NCBI RefSeq assembly: GCF_030732095.1
Contig: NZ_JAVAMQ010000009.1
Coordinates: forward strand, 62,001 to 126,000
DNA: 64,000 nt
Direction: 5' to 3'
Source: Paracoccus spongiarum
GTDB taxonomy: Bacteria; Pseudomonadota; Alphaproteobacteria; Rhodobacterales; Rhodobacteraceae
This document shows positions 1 through 9,814 of the stretch, piece after piece. The notes under the pieces are model-generated. The model was not told the DNA's origin and searched no databases. It saw only the letters and a list, made by a program, of their open reading frames with translations. The position numbers and the translations under genes are program-made. Numbering within the stretch: position 1 is the first letter of the stretch; each line of letters starts with the position of its first letter.

Positions 1-101
1 TCGCCGCCGCGAAGGGCGACGGCTTCGATCCCCGCGTCTATGTCGGCCAGGCCGCAACCGAGGCCGGAACCCATGGCCCCATCTCGGGCAGCGGAACCTG
101 A
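1..101 (+). CDS. 3' end of an upstream gene, probably mraZ (partial)
   Basis: An open frame enters from the left edge and ends at a TGA at 99-101, three bases before rsmH. Only the last 32 residues are visible, ending ...GPISGSGT. In bacterial dcw clusters the gene directly before rsmH is normally mraZ, the transcriptional regulator of the cluster, so position suggests MraZ. The visible tail has no recognisable AbrB-like motif, so this is inference from gene order only. The tight spacing says it is co-transcribed with rsmH. Confidence 0.4.
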   Translation, partial: AAAKGDGFDPRVYVGQAATEAGTHGPISGSGT

Positions 102-104
102 CCG

Positions 105-1088
105 ATGACCGACCCGCACATCCCTGTCCTGCTGACGCCGCTTCTCGGGGCGGTGGCGCCGGTGTCGGGCGTCTGGCTTGACGGCACGTTCGGTGCCGGC
201 GGCTATGCGCGCGGCCTGCTGGAGGCGGGCGCCGAGACCGTCATCGGGGTTGATCGCGATCCCTCGGTCTTCGCGATGGCGCAGGGCTGGGCCGCGGCGC
301 ATGGCGATCGGCTGCGGCTGGTCGAGGGCAGGTTCTCGGAGCTGGACCGGCTGGCTGCGGCGGTGTTGCCGGGCGTCTCGCTGGACGGCGTGGTGCTGGA
401 TCTGGGCGTCAGCTCGATGCAGCTGGATCAGGCCGAGCGCGGCTTTTCCTTCCTTCGCGACGGCCCGCTGGACATGCGGATGGGCCAGGACGGACCCTCT
501 GCCGCCGAGCTTCTGAACGAGGCCGACGAGGCCGTGATCGCCGACGTCCTCTATCACTATGGCGAAGAACGCGCCGCCCGCCGGATAGCCCGCGCCATCG
601 TCGCGGCCCGTCCGCTGCACCGCACCGACGAACTGGCCGAACTGGTCGCCGGCTGCCTGCCGCGCCCCAAGCCCGGCCAGAGCCATCCGGCGACCCGCAG
701 CTTTCAGGCCATCAGGATCTGGGTGAACGACGAATTCCGCCAGCTGGTCGACGGTCTGGCCGCGGCCGAACGCGCGCTGAAACCGGGTGGCCAGCTTGCG
801 GTCGTCAGCTTTCATTCTCTGGAGGACCGGATCGTCAAGCGGTTCATGCAGGCGCGGTCCAACAGCGCCGGCGCCGGCAGCCGTCACGCGCCGGTGCAGG
901 ACAGCGCGCCCGCCGCCTTCACCATGCCGTTCCGCCGCGCCATCGGGCCGGACCCCCACGAGATGGAGGCCAACCCGCGCGCCCGTTCGGCATTGCTGCG
1001 CGTGGCCGTTCGCACGGACGCGCCGGCCGGCGGTGTCGGGGCGGATGCCCTGGCCATGCCCCGGCTGCCCCGAAAGGCAGGCGGGTGA
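105..1088 (+). CDS. rsmH: 16S rRNA (cytosine(1402)-N(4))-methyltransferase RsmH
   Basis: This is the 327-residue RsmH (MraW), which uses S-adenosylmethionine to methylate N4 of C1402 in the 16S rRNA P site. The N-terminus has the family opening HIPVLL followed by the SAM-binding motif [14 protein letters not shown] near residues 26-39 and the acidic strand VIGVDRDP near 47-54. The [13 protein letters not shown] block near 97-109 and the C-terminal [13 protein letters not shown] near 234-246 are characteristic. Length is normal for the family. It starts 3 bp after the upstream stop, and its TGA overlaps the ATG of ftsL (TGATG), so it is translationally coupled within the dcw operon. Confidence 0.97.
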   Translation: MTDPHIPVLLTPLLGAVAPVSGVWLDGTFGAGGYARGLLEAGAETVIGVDRDPSVFAMAQGWAAAHGDRLRLVEGRFSELDRLAAAVLPGVSLDGVVLDLGVSSMQLDQAERGFSFLRDGPLDMRMGQDGPSAAELLNEADEAVIADVLYHYGEERAARRIARAIVAARPLHRTDELAELVAGCLPRPKPGQSHPATRSFQAIRIWVNDEFRQLVDGLAAAERALKPGGQLAVVSFHSLEDRIVKRFMQARSNSAGAGSRHAPVQDSAPAAFTMPFRRAIGPDPHEMEANPRARSALLRVAVRTDAPAGGVGADALAMPRLPRKAGG

Positions 1089-1429
1089 TGCGGCCATTGA
1101 CCTACGTGGCGGTGCTGCTTGCGGTGATGGCCCTCGCCTTCTGGGCCTATCGAGAGAATTACCGCACCCAGGCCGCGATCAGCGAGATGTCTCAGCTGCG
1201 CCGCGAGATCGCGGGACTGCGCGAGGAGCTGGGCGTGCTGCGTGCCGAATGGGCCTATCTCAACCGCCCCGACCGCCTGCGCGATCTGGTGAACCTGAAT
1301 TTCGACCGCCTTCGTCTGGTTCCCGTCGATTCGGGCCAGTTTCTCGATCTGGGCCAGATCGACTATGCCAAGCCGCCCGCTGCCCCCGAAACGGATGACA
1401 GCGACAGTTCCAAGGAGCAACAGCCATGA
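1088..1429 (+). CDS. ftsL: Cell division protein FtsL
   Basis: A short bitopic protein of 113 residues with one membrane segment near residues 5-18, then a periplasmic coiled coil (about 30-60, rich in Leu/Glu/Arg heptads such as LRREIAGLREELGVLR) and a short tail. This is the FtsL/DivIC layout; FtsL scaffolds FtsQ/FtsB and the FtsW-FtsI synthase at the septum. FtsL sequences are poorly conserved, so the call rests on topology, size and position between rsmH and ftsI. The ATG at 1088 overlaps the rsmH stop; a GTG one codon earlier is possible. Its stop overlaps the ftsI start as ATGA. Confidence 0.9.
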   Translation: MRPLTYVAVLLAVMALAFWAYRENYRTQAAISEMSQLRREIAGLREELGVLRAEWAYLNRPDRLRDLVNLNFDRLRLVPVDSGQFLDLGQIDYAKPPAAPETDDSDSSKEQQP

Positions 1430-3255
1430 TCCGCACCCCCCTGCGCCCGCTGGCCCGCATCCTGCGCGCGCGCGAACGCGGCGAGAACCCCGACGAGATC
1501 GAGGCCGAGAACCGCCGCCTGCGCCACGAGGCGATCCAGGACCAGGCCCGCCGCCGGGCCGAAGGGCGACTGATCCTGATGGCAAGCTGCTTCGTGCTGG
1601 CCTTCGGCACGGTCGGGCTGCGCATGGGCGCCCTTGCCTCCAGCGAGCCAAGCGAGCCGCGCGCGCAGGTCCTGTCGGCCAAGATCATGTCGCAGCGCGC
1701 CGACATCACCGACCGCAACGGGCGGGTGCTGGCCACCAACCTGCTGACCCATTCGATCTACGCCCATCCGCACCAGATGGTCGATCCGCAGCGCGCCGCG
1801 CGGGAACTGGCCCGGATTTTCCCCGACCTTGACCAACAGAAGCTGCTGCGGGATTTCACCGGCAGCAGGAAGTTCCTGTGGATCAAGCGCAAGATCAGCC
1901 CCGAACAGATGCAGGCCGTCCATGACATCGGCGAGCCGGGCCTGCTGTTCGGCCCGCGCGAGATGCGGGTCTATCCCAACGGCCATATCGCCAGCCACAT
2001 CCTTGGCGGGTCGGGCTTCGGCAACGAGGATGTCAGCAGCGCCGAGGTTCTGGGCGTGGCCGGCGTCGAGAAGGCCTTCGACAACTGGCTGCGCGATCCG
2101 GCCCATGACGGGGCGCCGCTGTCGCTGTCGATCGACCTGCCGGTGCAGGCGGCGATGGAGGAGGTGCTGGGCTCGGGCATGACGGTGATGAACGCCAAGG
2201 GCGCGGCCGGCATCCTGATGGATGTCTCGACCGGCGAGATCCTGGCAATGTCGAGCCTGCCCGATTTCGACCCCAACGACCGGCCGCGCCCGCTGCTGAA
2301 GGGCGATCCCTCGGACAGCCCGCTGTTCAACCGCGCGGTCCAGGGCCAGTACGAGCTTGGCTCGACCTTCAAGATCTTCCCGGTGGCCCAGGCGCTGGAC
2401 CTGAAGATCATCAACCCGAATTCGGGCATCACCACCACGACGCCTATGAAGATTGGCAAGTATCGCATCAATGATTTCCACAACTACGGCCCGCAGCTGA
2501 GCGCGACGGACGTGATCGTGAAGTCCTCGAACGTGGGCACGGTCCGCATCGCGCAGATGCTTGGCCCCGAACGCCAGCGCGATTTCCTTGACGATCTGGG
2601 CCTGTTCGATCCCACCCCGATCGAGATGGTCGAGGCGCCGACCGGTCAGCCGCTGGTTCCGAAACGCTGGCCGGCGGTGACGGCGGCGACGGTCTCGTTC
2701 GGCCACGGCCTTGCCGCCAGCCCGCTGCATCTGGCAGCCGCCTACGCGACCATTGCCAATGGCGGCAAGCGCGTCAGCCCGACGCTGATCCACGGCCGCA
2801 CCCGCCCCGAGGGCCAGCAGGTCCTGTCGCCGCGCGCTGCCGAACAGGCGGTGGCGATGCTGCGGCAGGTGGTCACCCGCGGCACCGCGCGCTCGGCCGA
2901 CGTCGAGGGCTACGAGATCGCCGGCAAGACCGGAACCGCCGACAAGCCGCGCCCGAATGGCGGCTACTACAAGAACAAGGTCGTCTCGACCTTCGCCTCG
3001 GTGTTCCCGGCCAGCAAGCCACAATATGTGCTGATCGTCACGCTGGACGAGCCGACCTCGCGCAGTGCCAATGGCGAAAGCCGCACGGCGGGCGCGACCG
3101 CCGCCCCGGTGGCGGCGGAACTGGTGCGCCGGCTTGCGCCCTTGATCGGGCTGGAGGCCCGGACCGACGAAAAGCTGCCGCAGATCGCTGCCCGCTTCCA
3201 GCCGCATGTTGAACCCGCACCTGCCGATGAGATAAAGCTCGTTTCGAACAAATGA
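1426..3255 (+). CDS. ftsI: Septal peptidoglycan transpeptidase FtsI (PBP3)
   Basis: A 609-residue class B penicillin-binding protein that cross-links septal peptidoglycan in the periplasm. The cytoplasmic N-terminus is about 50 residues, basic and acidic, followed by one membrane anchor near 51-70. The pedestal domain covers about 80-230. The transpeptidase domain shows all three active-site motifs: STFK at 313-316 (nucleophile S313), SSN at 367-369 and KTGT at 501-504. Length is typical for alphaproteobacteria. The gene overlaps both ftsL and murE by ATGA junctions, implying coupled translation. Confidence 0.97.
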   Translation: MIRTPLRPLARILRARERGENPDEIEAENRRLRHEAIQDQARRRAEGRLILMASCFVLAFGTVGLRMGALASSEPSEPRAQVLSAKIMSQRADITDRNGRVLATNLLTHSIYAHPHQMVDPQRAARELARIFPDLDQQKLLRDFTGSRKFLWIKRKISPEQMQAVHDIGEPGLLFGPREMRVYPNGHIASHILGGSGFGNEDVSSAEVLGVAGVEKAFDNWLRDPAHDGAPLSLSIDLPVQAAMEEVLGSGMTVMNAKGAAGILMDVSTGEILAMSSLPDFDPNDRPRPLLKGDPSDSPLFNRAVQGQYELGSTFKIFPVAQALDLKIINPNSGITTTTPMKIGKYRINDFHNYGPQLSATDVIVKSSNVGTVRIAQMLGPERQRDFLDDLGLFDPTPIEMVEAPTGQPLVPKRWPAVTAATVSFGHGLAASPLHLAAAYATIANGGKRVSPTLIHGRTRPEGQQVLSPRAAEQAVAMLRQVVTRGTARSADVEGYEIAGKTGTADKPRPNGGYYKNKVVSTFASVFPASKPQYVLIVTLDEPTSRSANGESRTAGATAAPVAAELVRRLAPLIGLEARTDEKLPQIAARFQPHVEPAPADEIKLVSNK

Positions 3256-4751
3256 CGGGTGAGACGGTGAGGCAGGCCACGAAGACGCTGGCGCAGCTTG
3301 GGCTGCGCGCCAGGGACGGGCGCGATCCCGCGATCACCGGGCTGTCGGTCGACAGCCGTACGGTCCGGCCGGGCCATCTGTTCGCCGCGCTGCCCGGATC
3401 GGCGATGCACGGGGCCGAATTCATCCCCTATGCGCTGCGGATGGAGGCCGGCGCCGTGCTGACCGACCGCGCCGGTGCCGAACAGGCCGCCGATGCGCTG
3501 GCCGGCTGGGACGGCGCGGTGATTGTTGCCGAGGACCCGCGCGCGGCGCTGGCCGGTGCCGCAGCCCTGTGGTTCGAGACGCAACCCGATCACGTCGTGG
3601 CGGTGACCGGCACCTCGGGCAAGACCTCGGTGGCCAGCTTCACCCGGCAGATCTGGCAGGCGCTTGGCCATCGCGCGATCAGCCTTGGCACGATGGGGGT
3701 CGAGGGCGACCACCATGCCCGGCTGGAACACACCACGCCTGAACCCGTCACGCTGCATCGGGTGCTGTCCGAGGCCGCCGCGGCCGGCGTCACCCATGCC
3801 GCGATGGAGGCTTCCAGCCACGGGCTGGATCAGCGCCGCCTTGACGGGGTGCGCGTCGAGGCCGGCGCCTTCACCAATTTCAGCCAGGATCACCTCGACT
3901 ACCACGCCGGCTTCGACGAATATTTCGCGGCCAAGGCGCTGCTGTTCAACCATATTCTCGAAGAGGGCGAGGCCGCCGTCATCAATGTCGATGGCGAGCG
4001 TGGCCGCCAGATGGCCGACATCGCAACCGATCGCGGGCTGGCGCTGACCAGTGTCGGGCGCGGCGAGGACGCGATGCTGCGCATTCTCGGTCAGCGTTAC
4101 GATGCCACCGGCCAGGACCTGCGCTTCTCGCTGATGGGCCAGGCGCAGATGGTGCGGCTGCCCCTGATCGGCGGCTTCCAGGCGGAAAACGTCCTGATGG
4201 CGCTGGGTCTGTGCCTCGCGACCGGTGACCCGGCCGATGCCGCGCTGCGCACGCTGCCGCAACTGCAGACCGTGCGCGGGCGGATGCAGCTGGTCGCGCA
4301 GCGCGACAATGGCGCGGCGGTGTTCGTCGACTATGCCCACAAGCCCGGCGCGGTCATCGCGGCGCTGCAATCGCTGCGCCCGCATGTGATGGGCCGGATC
4401 GTCGTGGTGCTGGGCGCGGGCGGCGACCGTGACCGTGGCAAGCGTCCGCTGATGGGCGAGGCGGCGCGGGACTTCGCCGATGTGGTGATCGTCACCGACG
4501 ACAACCCGCGCAGCGAGGATCCGGCGGCGATCCGGGCCGCGGTGATGGCCGGCGCCGGACCCGAGGCCACCGAGGTCGGCGACCGGGCCGAGGCGATCCT
4601 GCGCGGGGTCGATGCCCTGCAACCCGGCGACGCGCTGCTGATTGCCGGCAAGGGGCACGAGACCGGGCAGATCGTCGGCCAGGACATCTATCCCTTCGAC
4701 GATGCCGAACAGGCTTCGGTCGCGGTGGCGGCTCTGGACGGCAAGATATGA
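3252..4751 (+). CDS. murE: UDP-MurNAc-tripeptide ligase MurE (meso-DAP adding)
   Basis: MurE adds the third amino acid to UDP-MurNAc-L-Ala-D-Glu using ATP in the cytoplasm. In its 499 residues, the Mur ligase P-loop TGTSGKT sits at 119-125 and the N-terminal domain carries the GLSVDSRTVRPG block. The substrate-selecting motif DNPR is at 417-420; the arginine version is typical of enzymes that add meso-diaminopimelate rather than lysine, which fits a Gram-negative. It is linked to ftsI and murF by 4-bp ATGA overlaps. Confidence 0.97.
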   Translation: MTGETVRQATKTLAQLGLRARDGRDPAITGLSVDSRTVRPGHLFAALPGSAMHGAEFIPYALRMEAGAVLTDRAGAEQAADALAGWDGAVIVAEDPRAALAGAAALWFETQPDHVVAVTGTSGKTSVASFTRQIWQALGHRAISLGTMGVEGDHHARLEHTTPEPVTLHRVLSEAAAAGVTHAAMEASSHGLDQRRLDGVRVEAGAFTNFSQDHLDYHAGFDEYFAAKALLFNHILEEGEAAVINVDGERGRQMADIATDRGLALTSVGRGEDAMLRILGQRYDATGQDLRFSLMGQAQMVRLPLIGGFQAENVLMALGLCLATGDPADAALRTLPQLQTVRGRMQLVAQRDNGAAVFVDYAHKPGAVIAALQSLRPHVMGRIVVVLGAGGDRDRGKRPLMGEAARDFADVVIVTDDNPRSEDPAAIRAAVMAGAGPEATEVGDRAEAILRGVDALQPGDALLIAGKGHETGQIVGQDIYPFDDAEQASVAVAALDGKI

Positions 4752-6130
4752 GCCTGTGGACCGCGGCCGACGCCGCAGCTGCAACCGGTGGCCGCCTGCG
4801 GGGCGACTGGATCGCCTCGGGGGTCTCGATCGACACCCGGACGCTGCGGCCGGGCGATCTGTTCGTCGCCCTGACCGATGCGCGCGACGGCCATGACTTT
4901 GTCGCGCAGGCCCTGTCCAAAGGTGCCGCGGCGGCGCTGGTAAGCCGCATCCCCGGCGATGTGCCCGATGATGCGCCGCTGCTGGTCGTGCCCGATGCCC
5001 TCACCGCGCTGGAGCAGCTTGGCCGGGCCGGCCGGGCGCGCATGACCGGCAAGGTCATCGCCATCACCGGATCGGTCGGCAAGACCTCGACCAAGGACAT
5101 GGCCCGCATCGCGCTGGCCGGCCAGGGCGGGGTCCACGCGGCCGAGGCCAGCTACAACAACCACTGGGGCGTGCCGCTGACGCTGGCGCGGATGCCCGCC
5201 GATACCGATTTCGCGATCATCGAGATCGGCATGAACCATCCCGGCGAGATCGCACCGCTGTCGCGCCTTGCCCGGCCGCATGTGGCGATGATCACCACCG
5301 TCGCGGCCGCCCATCTGGAAGCCTTCGGCGCCATCGAGGGCATCGCCCGCGAGAAGGGCGCGATCTTCCAGGGGCTCGCGGCGGTGGGCACCGCCATCAT
5401 CCCCGAGGATCTGGCGGTCACGCCGATCCTGCGCGACTGTGCCGATGCGGCCGGCGCGATCGTGCTGGGCTTCGGGCGCGACGGCATGGCGCGTCTGCTC
5501 TCCGCGGGCGCCGCCGATGGCGGGCTTGACTGCCGCGCCCGGATCACCGGCGAGACGGTCGGCTTCCGGCTGCAGACCACGGGCGTCCATTTCGCGATGA
5601 ACGCGGTGGGCGTTCTGGCCGCGCTGGCGGCTGCGGGCGCCGACCTGCCGCTGGCCGCCCGCCACCTTGGCGACTGGCGCCCCCCGGCCGGGCGCGGTGC
5701 GGTCGAGAGCCTGGGCGGGATCCGCCTGATCGACGACGCCTTCAACGCCAACCCGGCCTCGCTGTCGGCGGGGCTGGCCACATTGGCGGGGCTGCAGGGC
5801 GGGCGCCGTGTGGCGATCCTCGGCGACATGCTGGAACTGGGCGCCGACGAGATCGCCCTGCACCGGGCCGTGGCCGACGACCCATCGATGGCGGCCGTAG
5901 ACCTGGTCCATCTGGCCGGGCCGCGGATGCGCCATCTTCACGACGCGCTGCCCCCTGCCAAGCGCGGCGAATGGGCGGCCGAGGCCGTCCAGCTGGCCAG
6001 CCGGGCCGCGACGCTGGTCCGGCCGGGCGACATCGTTCTGGTCAAGGGCTCGAAATCCTCGAAGATCTCGACGGTCGTCGACGCGCTGCGGATGTCCGCG
6101 CGGCCGGCCGAACCTCAAGCAAGAGGATAG
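4748..6130 (+). CDS. murF: UDP-MurNAc-tripeptide:D-Ala-D-Ala ligase MurF
   Basis: MurF joins D-Ala-D-Ala to UDP-MurNAc-tripeptide, the last cytoplasmic peptide step. The 460-residue protein has the P-loop TGSVGKTS at 107-114, the YNNHWGVPL block typical of MurF near 136-144, and the DDAFNANP motif near 331-338. Family length is normal. Start is the ATG overlapping the murE stop. It is followed after 3 bp by mraY, so the wall precursor genes form a compact run. Confidence 0.97.
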   Translation: MSLWTAADAAAATGGRLRGDWIASGVSIDTRTLRPGDLFVALTDARDGHDFVAQALSKGAAAALVSRIPGDVPDDAPLLVVPDALTALEQLGRAGRARMTGKVIAITGSVGKTSTKDMARIALAGQGGVHAAEASYNNHWGVPLTLARMPADTDFAIIEIGMNHPGEIAPLSRLARPHVAMITTVAAAHLEAFGAIEGIAREKGAIFQGLAAVGTAIIPEDLAVTPILRDCADAAGAIVLGFGRDGMARLLSAGAADGGLDCRARITGETVGFRLQTTGVHFAMNAVGVLAALAAAGADLPLAARHLGDWRPPAGRGAVESLGGIRLIDDAFNANPASLSAGLATLAGLQGGRRVAILGDMLELGADEIALHRAVADDPSMAAVDLVHLAGPRMRHLHDALPPAKRGEWAAEAVQLASRAATLVRPGDIVLVKGSKSSKISTVVDALRMSARPAEPQARG

Positions 6131-6133
6131 AAG

Positions 6134-7216
6134 ATGCTCTATTGGCTGAGCAGTTTTTCCGAAGGTGGCGACCTCTTCAACCTGTTCCGATACATCACGT
6201 TCCGGGCGGGCGCGGCCTTCTTCACGGCGCTGATCTTCGGCTTCATCTTCGGGCGTCCGCTGATCAATTACCTGCGCCGTACCCAGAAGAAGGGCCAGCC
6301 GATCCGCGACGACGGCCCCGAGGGGCATTTCGTCAAGGCCGGCACGCCCACCATGGGCGGGCTGCTGATCCTGTCGGCGCTGTTCGTCTCGACCCTGCTC
6401 TGGGCGCGGCTGGACACGGGCTATGTCTGGATCGTGCTGGTGGTCACCGCGGGCTATGCGGCGATCGGCTTCGCCGATGACTACGCCAAGGTCAGCAAGC
6501 ACAACACCAAGGGCGTCCCGGGCCGCATCCGAATGGGCCTTGGCCTGGCGCTGGCGCTGATCGCCTCGGCCTGGGCGATGTGGCTGCACCCGCCGGGGCT
6601 GACCGGGCAGCTCGCCATGCCGGTGTTCAAGAACGCCCTGATCGATCTGGGCCTCTTCTTCATCCCCTTCGCCATGCTGGTCATCGTCGGCGCGGCCAAC
6701 GCGGTCAACCTGACCGACGGCCTCGACGGGCTGGCGATCATGCCGGTGATGATCGCGGCCGCCACGCTGGGGGTGATCGCCTACACCGTCGGGCGGGTCG
6801 ACTTCACCGAATATCTGGGCGTCCACCACGTCCCCGGCTCGGGCGAGATCCTGATCTTCGTCGCCGCGCTGATCGGCGGAGGGCTGGGTTTCCTGTGGTA
6901 CAATGCCCCCCCGGCCGCGGTCTTCATGGGAGATACCGGCAGCCTCGCGCTTGGCGGTGCCCTGGGCGCCATCGCGGTCGTCACCAAGCACGAGATCGTC
7001 CTGGCCATCGTCGGCGGGCTGTTCGTGGTCGAGGCGCTCAGCGTGATCATCCAGGTGCTGTATTTCAAGCGCACCGGCAAGCGGGTGTTCCTGATGGCGC
7101 CGATCCACCACCATTTCGAAAAGCTCGGCTGGAAGGAACCGCAGATCGTCATCCGCTTCTGGATCATCGCGCTGATCCTCGCGCTGATCGGGCTGGCCAC
7201 ACTGAAATTGCGCTGA
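6134..7216 (+). CDS. mraY: Phospho-MurNAc-pentapeptide translocase MraY
   Basis: MraY transfers phospho-MurNAc-pentapeptide to undecaprenyl phosphate, making lipid I at the inner membrane. The 360-residue protein is strongly hydrophobic with about ten predicted membrane segments. Family signatures are visible: the Asp pair in GFADDYAKV (D115, D116), [10 protein letters not shown] with D195 and D198, [11 protein letters not shown], and the C-terminal MAPIHHHFE motif. Length matches the family. The gene follows murF by 3 bp and is separated from murD by a 73-bp gap carrying a GC-rich hairpin element. Confidence 0.97.
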   Translation: MLYWLSSFSEGGDLFNLFRYITFRAGAAFFTALIFGFIFGRPLINYLRRTQKKGQPIRDDGPEGHFVKAGTPTMGGLLILSALFVSTLLWARLDTGYVWIVLVVTAGYAAIGFADDYAKVSKHNTKGVPGRIRMGLGLALALIASAWAMWLHPPGLTGQLAMPVFKNALIDLGLFFIPFAMLVIVGAANAVNLTDGLDGLAIMPVMIAAATLGVIAYTVGRVDFTEYLGVHHVPGSGEILIFVAALIGGGLGFLWYNAPPAAVFMGDTGSLALGGALGAIAVVTKHEIVLAIVGGLFVVEALSVIIQVLYFKRTGKRVFLMAPIHHHFEKLGWKEPQIVIRFWIIALILALIGLATLKLR

Positions 7217-7229
7217 GGTTTGCCTTGGT

Positions 7230-7268
7230 GCAAATATCCTCGGGGGTCCGGGGGCAGACAGCCCCCGG
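7230..7268 (+). repeat. AAATATCCT-type hairpin element, copy 1
   Basis: Between mraY and murD lies the head AAATATCCT (7232-7240), a short G-run, and a perfect 8-bp stem CCGGGGGC / GCCCCCGG (7248-7255 and 7261-7268) with a 5-base loop. A closely similar head-plus-hairpin occurs at 45294-45329. There is no T-run, so it is not a classic terminator. It may be a REP-like dispersed element or a transcript-stabilising hairpin. Confidence 0.55.
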
Positions 7269-7289
7269 CGTTGACATCAGGATGACCGC

Positions 7290-8693
7290 ATGATCCCGGT
7301 TCAGGGCGTCGAAAACCAGGTGGTGGCCGTGCTCGGCCTCGGTCGCTCGGGCAGGACGGCAGCCGCCGCCCTGGCGGCGGGCGGCGCGCAGGTCATCGCC
7401 TGGGATGACGGCACCGATACCCGCGCGGCCGCCGAGGCCGAGGGTCTGCGCATCGTCGATCTGACCCGTGACGAGGGGTGGCAGGGGGTGACGGCGCTGA
7501 TCACCTCGCCCGGCATCGCCCATCTCTACCCGCGGCCGCATCCGGTCATCGCCCGCGCCTATGCCCTTGGCGTGCCGGTCGACAACGACATCGGGCTGTT
7601 CTTCCGCAGCTATGCGACCGCCGGCTGGGACGCCTTCGACCGCCCTCCGCGGGTGATCGCGGTCACCGGCTCGAACGGCAAGTCTACCACCACGGCGCTC
7701 ATCCACCACATCCTCGCCGAGGCCGGCCGGCCGACTCAGATGGGCGGCAATATCGGCACCGGCGTCCTGTCGCTGGACCCCGCGACCGATGGCGAGGTGG
7801 TGGTGCTCGAGCTTTCCAGCTACCAGACCGATCTGGCCCGCGCGCTTACGCCCGATGTGGCGGTGCTGACCAACATCTCGCCCGACCACCTGGATCGCCA
7901 TGCGGGCCTGGGCGGCTATTTCGCGGCCAAGCGCCGGCTGTTCGCCGAGGGCGGGCCGGATCGCGCCGTGATCGGCGTGGACGAGGCCGAGGGGCTTTAT
8001 CTCGCCGGCCAGATGGCGATGGGGCCTGCAGATGACCGGGTGATCCGCATTTCCTCGGGGCAGAAGCTGGACCGTGCCGCATGGTCGGTCTTTGCCCGCA
8101 AGGGCTTTCTGGCCGAGTACCGCAAGGGGCGGCAGGCCGCCTCGATCGATCTGCGCGCCGTGCCGGGCCTGCCGGGCGCCCACAACCACCAGAACGCCTG
8201 CGCGGCCTATGCCGCCTGCCGCGCCGTCGGCCTGGCCCCGCGCGAGATCGAGGCCGCCTTCCACAGCTTTGCGGGCCTGCCCCATCGCAGCCAGTTGGTC
8301 GCCGAGATCGGCGGCGTGCGCTTTGTCAACGACAGCAAGGCCACCAATGTCGATGCCGCGGCCAAGGCGCTGCAGGCCTTCAGCCGGATCCGCTGGATCG
8401 CCGGCGGGCTGGGCAAGGAGGGCGGAATCGCCGCGCTGGCCCCCCATCTGGGACAGGTCACCAAGGCCTATCTGATCGGCCACTCCGCGCGCGACTTCGC
8501 GCTGCAGATCGGCCAGACCCCGCACGACATCGCCGAGACGATGGAGGCCGCCGTCACCCGCGCCGCGGCCGAGGCCGAGCCGGGCGATACCGTCCTGCTG
8601 GCACCGGCGGCCGCCAGTTTCGACCAGTATCCCAATTTCGAGAAGCGCGGCGAGCATTTCACCGCGCTGGTCGAGGCCCTGGCGAGGGGCTGA
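7290..8693 (+). CDS. murD: UDP-MurNAc-L-alanine:D-glutamate ligase MurD
   Basis: MurD adds D-glutamate to UDP-MurNAc-L-Ala. The 467-residue sequence has the N-terminal Rossmann-like motif VLGLGRSGR near 12-20, the Mur ligase P-loop [11 protein letters not shown] near 126, the LSSYQTD block, the [10 protein letters not shown] block and the VNDSKATN motif near 343-350. Size is typical. This is the last dcw gene visible: ftsW and murG, which usually follow, are absent, and the next gene (gbcB) converges from the other strand 22 bp away. Confidence 0.97.
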   Translation: MIPVQGVENQVVAVLGLGRSGRTAAAALAAGGAQVIAWDDGTDTRAAAEAEGLRIVDLTRDEGWQGVTALITSPGIAHLYPRPHPVIARAYALGVPVDNDIGLFFRSYATAGWDAFDRPPRVIAVTGSNGKSTTTALIHHILAEAGRPTQMGGNIGTGVLSLDPATDGEVVVLELSSYQTDLARALTPDVAVLTNISPDHLDRHAGLGGYFAAKRRLFAEGGPDRAVIGVDEAEGLYLAGQMAMGPADDRVIRISSGQKLDRAAWSVFARKGFLAEYRKGRQAASIDLRAVPGLPGAHNHQNACAAYAACRAVGLAPREIEAAFHSFAGLPHRSQLVAEIGGVRFVNDSKATNVDAAAKALQAFSRIRWIAGGLGKEGGIAALAPHLGQVTKAYLIGHSARDFALQIGQTPHDIAETMEAAVTRAAAEAEPGDTVLLAPAAASFDQYPNFEKRGEHFTALVEALARG

Positions 8694-8715
8694 CCGCCGC
8701 CCCCCCAGCCCGCCC

Positions 8716-9807
8716 TCAGACGTCGATCTCGACCCGGCCCATCGGGTTGGAACAGCAGGCGAGGATCCAGCCCTCGGCGATGTCCTCGTCGCTGATGCCA
8801 CCATTGTGGACCATATGCACCTCGCCCGAGAGCTTGCGCACCTTGCAGGTGCCGCACAGCCCGAAGGTGCAGCCCGAGGGGATGTTCAGCCCCGCCCGCT
8901 TGGCGACGGCCAGGACGGTGTCGGTTTCGGCGCAGGCTGCCACCACGTCGCTGGCGGCAAAGCGGATCTGCGACCGGGCGTCCTCGTCGGGCACGACATC
9001 GTCGATCACCGGGGCGTCGGCCTCGGTCGCGACCGGGGCGCCGAAACTTTCCTGGTGGTAATGATCCATGTCGTAGCCCAGCGCGTTCAGAAGGTCGCGC
9101 ACCGACTGCATGAACGGCTCGGGGCCGCAGCAGAACACCTCGCGCTCCAGGTAGTCGGGCGCCATCAGGCCCAGCATGATCTGGTTCAGCCGGCCCATAT
9201 AGCCCGGCCAGGCCCGGAACGGATCGGGTTCCTCGACGGTCAGTCGCAATTGCAGCCCCGGCACCCGGTTGGCGAAATGCTGCAGCCGCTCGCGGAAGAT
9301 GATGTCCGAGGGACGGCGCGCCGCGTGGACGAACACGATGTCCGGCATCTCGCCCGAATCCCATGCCCAGGTGGTCATCGACATCATCGGCGTGATGCCC
9401 GACCCGGCCGAGATGAACAGATATTTCCGGGCCGGATGCCGGTGCGAGCTGAAGATGCCGGCCGGGCCATAGGCCTTGATCCTCATGCCCGGCTTGAGGT
9501 TGTCCAGCATCCAGCGCGTGCCGATCGAGGCAGGCTGCGCCTTCACCGTGACCGAGATCGACAGCGGCCGCGAGGGCGACGACGAGATCGTGTAGGTCCG
9601 CTGGATATTGCCCTTCGGTCCCCTGGCCGGATCGACCGGCAGGTCAAGGGTGATGAACTGGCCCGGCTGATAGTCGAACCAGGCCCCCGAGGGGGCGCGG
9701 AAGGTAAAGGAATAGGTGTCCTCGGTCTCGGGCACCGCCATCGCGCATTCCAGCAATTCGTCGTCCGACCACGGCTCGGCGGCCCAGTTCAGGCGGGGCT
9801 TCTTCAT
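8716..9807 (-). CDS. gbcB: Glycine betaine demethylase reductase subunit GbcB-like
   Basis: The likely start ATG (363 residues, MKKPRLNW...) has a GGAG about 8 bases upstream and lies 7 bp after the gbcA stop. Order of domains: a ferredoxin-NADP reductase-type FAD domain (about 25-135, with RTYTISSSPS), an NAD(P)-binding domain (about 140-260, FISAGSGITPMMSM) and a C-terminal plant-type [2Fe-2S] ferredoxin with cysteines C313, C318, C321 and C351. This layout passes electrons from NAD(P)H to a Rieske oxygenase, and the partner gene is adjacent. The role in demethylating glycine betaine is inferred from similarity to the GbcAB system; carnitine or proline betaine oxygenases share the architecture. 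Confidence 0.85.
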   Translation of the reverse strand: MKKPRLNWAAEPWSDDELLECAMAVPETEDTYSFTFRAPSGAWFDYQPGQFITLDLPVDPARGPKGNIQRTYTISSSPSRPLSISVTVKAQPASIGTRWMLDNLKPGMRIKAYGPAGIFSSHRHPARKYLFISAGSGITPMMSMTTWAWDSGEMPDIVFVHAARRPSDIIFRERLQHFANRVPGLQLRLTVEEPDPFRAWPGYMGRLNQIMLGLMAPDYLEREVFCCGPEPFMQSVRDLLNALGYDMDHYHQESFGAPVATEADAPVIDDVVPDEDARSQIRFAASDVVAACAETDTVLAVAKRAGLNIPSGCTFGLCGTCKVRKLSGEVHMVHNGGISDEDIAEGWILACCSNPMGRVEIDV

Positions 9808-9814
9808 GCTGCCG

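Noticed and set aside
1363-3207. Long minus-strand open frame opposite ftsI
   Set aside because: Same antisense artefact of high GC; no homologous pattern and no upstream ribosome binding site that would fit.
4688-7114. Very long minus-strand open frame opposite murF and mraY
   Set aside because: It mirrors the high-GC third-position bias of the real plus-strand genes; composition is Arg/Gly/Asp-rich with no domain, and the sense genes are certain.
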